DNA from: JAHDWY01 sp964632865
Lineage (GTDB): Bacteria; Hydrogenedentota; Hydrogenedentia; Hydrogenedentales; SLHB01
DNA: 21,505 bases
NCBI GenBank assembly: GCA_964632865.1
Contig: CAZWDH010000097.1
Coordinates: forward strand, 1-21,505
Direction of reading: 5' to 3'
The position numbers and the translations under genes were made by a program. Each line of letters begins with the position of its first letter. The first letter of the stretch is position 1. Of the stretch, positions 17,018 through 21,505 are shown piece by piece. The notes below the pieces were generated by a model, which was given only the letters and a program-made list of their open reading frames with translations, made no database searches and was not told where the DNA came from.

Positions 17018-19417
17018 TTAGTCAGTCAGGTCGGACTGCTCCGCCAGCTTCCACGTCGCGCCCCGGTCCGGCGTGAACATCAGCGCTCGCCGGTCGCCGC
17101 GATGATCGTTGCGGTAGAACCAGAACGTCGACCAATAGTCGTACGAGAGGAACGGGTCTCCGCTGCGATCGATCGTGAGCCGGTGATAGAACACGCTGTA
17201 CTCGGAGAATGCCGCGATGATCAACGGCTCCGGCGCCGACCACGGCTTGCCTTTCTCTTTCCGCATATAGGACAACGTGGCGTAACTGCTCGCGGGGAAG
17301 TACGTCGTGTCCGTGCGCCACAAGCGAAACACCGCATGCAAGGTATCCTCCTCATCGCACACGAGGCCGATGTAGGTCTGCCGCAAATCCTCGCCAAGGT
17401 CTTCCGCCTCGGTAAACCCGCCGCTCGCGTCGTTCGGCACAAGTGAACGCGCATACCGGAAGGTACGGCCATGCGTGCCGACCAGCACGTGCAGAAATCC
17501 TTCGCTGTCCATCGTGATGGACGGCGTGTTGTGTACGTCGTTCGCCGGTGGGCCATACCCGACGAGCACCGGGTCAGACAAGGTCTGCGCCACGCAATCG
17601 TACGTCGCCACGAAGGTCGGCACGCCCGACACGTCCTTCTCCGGGTCCGTCGCTTCGGCCCACACCACGTGCACCTTGTCGTCGCGCGACACGATGGTCG
17701 ATGGAATCCCCGAGTGCGCGGAAAGCCCAATGCAAAGACGCGACATGCGAATCGGGTCGCCGACAACAATCGTCCCGTTTTCGGACTTCGACGGAACAAA
17801 CAAATCCAAATCGTTCACGCGCCGCCAGAAAACGTTCGGGTCGCGCTCGGTCAACGTCACGCGAACGAAGGGGGGAGGTCCTGCCGGTTGGTTGTGCCCG
17901 GAAAACTGTTCGATATCGAAGTTACCGTTCCCCGGTATGGCGTAGGCCGCGAAACGTTCGCCGCCGTCATGCGAGTGGAGATACATCGGCCGGCCACCCT
18001 GAGACGCGATCAGGTAGTACCCATTCTCCGCGTCGAAGGCGACCTTGGAAGTGAGCGGCCGCATTGGTGCGGCATCACCTCGCGCGGCGGTTGCCTGTGT
18101 CGTCTCTTTCCACACGCTGTCATGGAGAACGTAGATTCCCGAGTCCGAAACGATCACCGGCCGGTTCTCCATATCGAAATACGGCTGGTTCGTAAGCGGG
18201 TACTCAGTAAGGTATCCGAACTGCGCATTTTCGTGCGCGTACGGACGAAGCACAAGCGGCATATCGAGCGGCTCCGCCGCAGGCGCTGTTCCCGGGCGGA
18301 CGTGCACCGTGGAATAGGTGCTGAACGAGGAATCCTCCGACGTAGCGCGCAGGCAAAACTCGCCAGACGCATCCGGCACATGGAACTCAACACGAACCAC
18401 GCGCGACTCCTTTGGTTCCAGTCGCAGGTCTTTCTCGGAAAGCGATACTTCCATCGCCTGCCCGTCCGCCCCTTCCACGTTCAGTGAGACAGACCTTGGT
18501 TCCAGTCCGTTGTTATGAACCCTGAACTCCGACGACTGCGCAGTCGCGGGCTCTCCATATACCGTGCGATGGTAGGGCGTCAGCATCCAACGATTCTCCG
18601 GAAACGGAAACCACGAGGCAGTATTTGGCGACCACAAGGAAAGATTCTCGAAATCATCGTCCCGCGCCCAACGCGTGAGCCCGTCGATCTGCACCGTTCC
18701 CTCAAACGATGAAAACTGCAGCCGCCATGGAATGTGATCCCGCGTTTCTGACGCCGGAACCGTGTGATTCGCGGCCCCGTCCACAACCGGAACTTCCGCA
18801 ATCACCCCGCCCCCGGAATCGGTCAAGGTCAACGCTTCGTTCGCGTCGCCAAGTCCAGTGGCCTCGATCGCAAATTCCCCCCGCCGCGGTTGGAAACAAA
18901 TCTCGCCCGATTCTCCCGGCGACGCAAGCACGATGGGTTCTTCATGCGGCGCATCGCGATGCCCGCGCGACGTTTCGATCACGTACTTTGGACAATTCGT
19001 CCGAATCCCGCAGACGAACTCCTCGCCGTAGCGGTCTTCCGTCACCGTGATGTTCAGCCCATAAACGCCCTTTTGTGCCACCTCGGTCGAAAGACGCACC
19101 CGTTGCACTGGCCCTGAGCCTTTCTCCACGCCGTCGTCGGGGATAAACTCCTCCGCGATCACCTCGCGGTCCGGACCAAACAGAATCGCCCGCAGATGCG
19201 TCTCACGCCCCCGTCGGTTCAAATCCTGCTTCTCCACTTCCACCCAGAATTCGCCCGGCCCCACCAGAAAATAAGCCCCGCCCACACCCTGCGTCTGCAC
19301 CTCGGACCGCCACGCCCCGGCTTCCTGCGCATGCAACGCCAGCGCGCCGACGCACGACAACACCAAAGAAACAACAAGCCCCCGCCCCATCGACAAGCAG
19401 TTACATTGGCTGTCCAT
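17018..19417 (-). CDS. Secreted BNR/Asp-box propeller protein, possibly related to BNR_4 or ulvan-lyase-like propellers
   Basis: 799 aa from ATG 19417, which gives a Sec signal peptide (hydrophobic about 12-30, cleavage after ALHA); GAGG lies 11 bases upstream. Reading could extend to GTG 19552, but those 45 residues are the translated 9-base repeat and lack a ribosome binding site. The N-terminal half (about 35-330) looks like beta-sandwich domains. The C-terminal half is propeller-like, with Asp-box motifs SHDGGERF (about bases 17950-17980) and TPDRGATW (residues 782-789). The stretch DVHNTPSITMDSEGFLHVLVGTHG (about 625-650) resembles the 'HN-x-P-S-x-D-x-G-x-x-H-V-x-x-G-x-H' pattern I associate with BNR_4 and ulvan-lyase propellers. 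Activity is unproven. Its place before the sulfatase suggests action on sulfated polysaccharide. It could instead be a binding protein. Confidence 0.6.
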   Translation of the reverse strand: MDSQCNCLSMGRGLVVSLVLSCVGALALHAQEAGAWRSEVQTQGVGGAYFLVGPGEFWVEVEKQDLNRRGRETHLRAILFGPDREVIAEEFIPDDGVEKGSGPVQRVRLSTEVAQKGVYGLNITVTEDRYGEEFVCGIRTNCPKYVIETSRGHRDAPHEEPIVLASPGESGEICFQPRRGEFAIEATGLGDANEALTLTDSGGGVIAEVPVVDGAANHTVPASETRDHIPWRLQFSSFEGTVQIDGLTRWARDDDFENLSLWSPNTASWFPFPENRWMLTPYHRTVYGEPATAQSSEFRVHNNGLEPRSVSLNVEGADGQAMEVSLSEKDLRLEPKESRVVRVEFHVPDASGEFCLRATSEDSSFSTYSTVHVRPGTAPAAEPLDMPLVLRPYAHENAQFGYLTEYPLTNQPYFDMENRPVIVSDSGIYVLHDSVWKETTQATAARGDAAPMRPLTSKVAFDAENGYYLIASQGGRPMYLHSHDGGERFAAYAIPGNGNFDIEQFSGHNQPAGPPPFVRVTLTERDPNVFWRRVNDLDLFVPSKSENGTIVVGDPIRMSRLCIGLSAHSGIPSTIVSRDDKVHVVWAEATDPEKDVSGVPTFVATYDCVAQTLSDPVLVGYGPPANDVHNTPSITMDSEGFLHVLVGTHGRTFRYARSLVPNDASGGFTEAEDLGEDLRQTYIGLVCDEEDTLHAVFRLWRTDTTYFPASSYATLSYMRKEKGKPWSAPEPLIIAAFSEYSVFYHRLTIDRSGDPFLSYDYWSTFWFYRNDHRGDRRALMFTPDRGATWKLAEQSDLTD

Positions 19418-19479
19418 CACCGCACCATCCTCACTACAACTCCCGTCCCTGGCCAATCCGCCATCCGCGATAGTCCGCC

Positions 19480-19542
19480 GTCCCTGCAGTCCCTTGCGTC
19501 CCTTCGGTCCCTGTTGTCCATATCGTCCATACCGTCCATATC
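19480..19542. repeat. Seven-copy tandem repeat with exact 9-base period
   Basis: On the plus strand GTCC recurs at 19480, 19489, 19498, 19507, 19516, 19525 and 19534, exactly 9 bases apart. The unit is GTCC[C/A]TNNN: the first four copies carry GTCCCT and the last three GTCCAT, with three variable bases in each. On the minus strand the core reads [A/T]GGGAC or ATGGAC. It lies between the start of the BNR gene (19417) and the stop of the preceding gene (19549). Translated on the minus strand it gives Gly-X-Y triplets resembling collagen, which is a by-product of the 9-base period and probably not real protein. A further GTCC at 19473 is out of phase. Confidence 0.9.
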
Positions 19543-19548
19543 CCCCTA

Positions 19549-21423
19549 TCACTCCGCAGGCCGAAACACATGCTCCGGAACCAACGAAAGCAGCGGAGAC
19601 ACCCCCTCGATCCGAATCCCCGCATCTTCCAATGTACCCTCATCTGCCTTCACCAGCGCCAGCGACCAAATCCCCCCAGCACCTTCCTTGGGCTCAAGCT
19701 TCAGCTCCGTCCGTGACTCGCTCGTTGTCGTCTGCACCGTCCCCGCCACAGATTCATCCGGCGTATACACGTTCAACCGAACCGTCTCCGCGCCCCCGCC
19801 GCGCACCCGCAGGGTGAACGCATCAGCGTCCTCCCCGACATAGAAGTAAAGCCGCTCCGCGCCGTGAATCGTGCCCATATATTCGCCCGCATGAAACGCA
19901 ACCGGCACGTTCGCCTGTGTGATCATATACGCGCATCCACCCGAAGACATTCCAAGGAAGTAGACGCCGTCTTGCTCCGGCACAAACCGGATCGTCCCCG
20001 ATTGCCCGTGCTCGATCACACCGGAATCGATCTTCTCAGAACTCGGCGCGCGCAATTCCCACGTGAAGGGGTCGGTGTTTTGGCCGATTTGAATATCCTG
20101 CACGTCGATCGCCACTTCGGTCCCTGCCTTGCACGCCAACACCGCCAGGTTCGCCCCGCGGAATCTCGATGCCGGCAAATCGACCGCCTTCCCAATCGCG
20201 CCCGCATCGGCGAATCCGGTTGCGCCGATACGCTGCAACAGTTCCGCCACGAATCCCTCATCCGTCTGCCGCGGTTCATGCTGCGCCTCGAAGCGCCCCT
20301 CCGCAATCGCGCGATTCGCCCAGGAAAACCAGTGAAAGTAATCCCCGTGCGTCGTCGTGTACTTCGGCCCTTCGTAGAAGATCCAATACCCGTCCGTCAC
20401 TTCCGAAATCATGACCGCGTTCTTCCCGCAGAACTCCGGGTCCGCGCCGCGCACAATCGGATCGATGCCGCCCGAATACAAATGCGGCACGCCCATCCCG
20501 GCGGGAATCTGCTTGTATTGCTCCAACTTCGCGCGATTCGCTTTCAACGCCTCTTGCTCCGGCAGAAATGCCGACGGCCGTCCGTACGTCGTCTGGTCCG
20601 CGATGACCATCGGCGCGGCTTCCGACGTCAATTCGTAATAGGCCGCCTCCTGCAGAAACCGCGTGCCCGGCACCGGGTAAAGCCAGAACTGAAACTTCGG
20701 ATCAAGCGCATCAACCGCTTCCCGCAAGGCCCGGCAGCGGTCCCGCCAATGCGCGATCTGAAACGCTTCAAACCGGTCGTGCAAATACTGCTCGCGAAGC
20801 CAGGGCTCCCGCTCCGCCGTCGCCAACTCCGGAATCTCGACGCCCTCCGCCGCAGCGAACGTATCCAGGATGAGCCGGTCGTACGAAAGCGAGTACAAGT
20901 TCCCTTGCCTGCCCTCCGCATAGTTCTCGTAATCCAGAAACACGCCAATGAGGTGATCGTTCTCCGCGCTCATCCCGGCATACGCAACGATGTACTTCGT
21001 CATCCACGCCCACAACTCATCCGAATTCGGACTCCACAACGGCTGCTCGACGCCGTTTGCCCAAACCACCCGCTTGCCGTCAGCCTTGGGATCGTCCATC
21101 GCCACCGCGAGCGTCCCCCGCATCCACGGCAGGTGAAAGATGCCGTTCTTCTCGCACCACGCCGTCACATTCGCGACCGCCTCCAGATCGTCGAACCCCG
21201 TGCGTGGCGAGTAAATGTTGAATCCCGCCTCCGCCGCTTCGCGGATCATCCACTCCTCGGCAACCCACCCATTGTGCGCCTGCATAACTTTGTCCACGAC
21301 ACACGTAAACTTCACCGTGCGCCCCAGATCTTCGCGCTTCAGTGGATTCGCCCAATACGGCTCCTGACCCAAAACCTGCGGTACGAAAGCGTACAGGATG
21401 ATAAGAGCGGCAAGATGTTTCAT
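19549..21423 (-). CDS. Secreted protein of unknown function, probable TIM-barrel glycoside-hydrolase-like domain
   Basis: 624 aa. ATG 21423 is chosen over an upstream ATG (21459) because a strong GGGGGAG lies about 6 bases before it and it starts a clean Sec signal peptide (MKHLAALIILYAF, cleavage near VLG-QE). I do not recognise a named family. The first about 400 residues look like a TIM barrel: IREAAEAGFNIYSPRTG, WCEKNGIFHLPWMRG, LIGVFLDYENYAEG (acidic residues at a strand end) and QFWLYPVPGTR. Acidic residues in DYENYAE are candidate catalytic or metal-binding groups. The remaining about 220 residues look like beta-sandwich modules (DVQDIQIGQNTDPFTWEL onward), perhaps carbohydrate-binding. 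It is first in a run with the BNR propeller and sulfatase, which supports a glycan role. Function is inferred only from fold impression and context. Confidence 0.6.
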   Translation of the reverse strand: MKHLAALIILYAFVPQVLGQEPYWANPLKREDLGRTVKFTCVVDKVMQAHNGWVAEEWMIREAAEAGFNIYSPRTGFDDLEAVANVTAWCEKNGIFHLPWMRGTLAVAMDDPKADGKRVVWANGVEQPLWSPNSDELWAWMTKYIVAYAGMSAENDHLIGVFLDYENYAEGRQGNLYSLSYDRLILDTFAAAEGVEIPELATAEREPWLREQYLHDRFEAFQIAHWRDRCRALREAVDALDPKFQFWLYPVPGTRFLQEAAYYELTSEAAPMVIADQTTYGRPSAFLPEQEALKANRAKLEQYKQIPAGMGVPHLYSGGIDPIVRGADPEFCGKNAVMISEVTDGYWIFYEGPKYTTTHGDYFHWFSWANRAIAEGRFEAQHEPRQTDEGFVAELLQRIGATGFADAGAIGKAVDLPASRFRGANLAVLACKAGTEVAIDVQDIQIGQNTDPFTWELRAPSSEKIDSGVIEHGQSGTIRFVPEQDGVYFLGMSSGGCAYMITQANVPVAFHAGEYMGTIHGAERLYFYVGEDADAFTLRVRGGGAETVRLNVYTPDESVAGTVQTTTSESRTELKLEPKEGAGGIWSLALVKADEGTLEDAGIRIEGVSPLLSLVPEHVFRPAE

Positions 21424-21465
21424 TGGTTGCTCCCCCAAGATGTGACGAAGTCGAGGCATTAAGGC

Positions 21466-21495
21466 ATATTGGGACGCAATCGCTTGTTATGTCAA
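21466..21495 (-). promoter_or_regulatory. Candidate sigma70-like promoter for the minus-strand gene run
   Basis: On the minus strand a perfect TTGACA (21490-21495) is followed by an 18-base spacer and CAATAT (21466-21471), a 3-of-6 match to the -10 box. It lies about 43 bases upstream of the ATG at 21423. The -35 is striking but the -10 is poor, and sigma factor preferences of this lineage are unknown, so this is tentative. Confidence 0.35.
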
Positions 21496-21505
21496 TCCCG
21501 TGCGG

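Noticed and set aside
19418..19552. Collagen-like Gly-X-Y N-terminal extension of the BNR protein
   Set aside because: It is the translation of the 9-base-period repeat and its flank; a proper signal peptide begins at ATG 19417, and the extension would place 45 residues before it.
19864..21462. Plus-strand open frame of 532 codons opposite the 19.5-21.4 kb gene
   Set aside because: Arg/Pro-rich shadow composition with no recognisable motif; the minus strand has a signal peptide, strong ribosome binding site and promoter candidate.
1..21505. CRISPR arrays, tRNA or rRNA genes, insertion sequences, phage genes
   Set aside because: No spaced direct repeats of CRISPR type, no recognisable RNA gene, transposase or integrase was seen on either strand.

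Overview
The window holds 13 protein-coding genes in two blocks that converge at about 9.19 kb. It is densely coding, with no gene-free stretch above about 150 bases except the 183-base gap before the dodecin gene (3430-3612). The gene set points to a Gram-negative bacterium: a tripartite RND efflux pump with an outer-membrane factor, Tat and Sec signal peptides, and a lipoprotein. The mix of a GxGYxYP protein, an exported sulfatase, a BNR-type propeller and an unassigned TIM-barrel-like protein fits a polysaccharide-degrading member of the PVC group, Planctomycetota or Hydrogenedentota. That taxonomic reading is an inference from gene content, since no rRNA or marker gene is present.

Plus strand, 1-9184. 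The window opens inside a glycoside hydrolase family 2 gene (beta-mannosidase-like), followed by a Tat-exported GxGYxYP protein. After a short gap comes a compact run of dodecin, Fpg-type DNA glycosylase, PolX-type DNA polymerase (pol beta core plus PHP domain), NAD-dependent DNA ligase (LigA) and a DUF72/YecE protein. Glycosylase, gap-filling polymerase and ligase together cover the steps of short-patch base-excision repair. The ligase reading frame is interrupted by a single in-frame TGA at 7092-7094; the same frame resumes directly and encodes the rest of a normal LigA.

Minus strand, 21423 down to 9204. Six genes run in one direction with short gaps: an unassigned secreted TIM-barrel-like protein, a secreted BNR/Asp-box propeller protein, a Tat-exported sulfatase, then outer-membrane factor, membrane-fusion protein and RND permease. 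The first three look like a module acting on a (probably sulfated) polysaccharide; the last three form a complete efflux pump. A sigma70-like promoter candidate lies upstream of the first gene. Between the first two genes is a seven-copy repeat with an exact 9-base period. Read as protein it gives a false collagen-like Gly-X-Y N-terminus.

The observations most worth following up are the ligase in-frame stop, the repair-gene run, the 9-base-period repeat, and the pair of poorly characterised secreted proteins beside the sulfatase.
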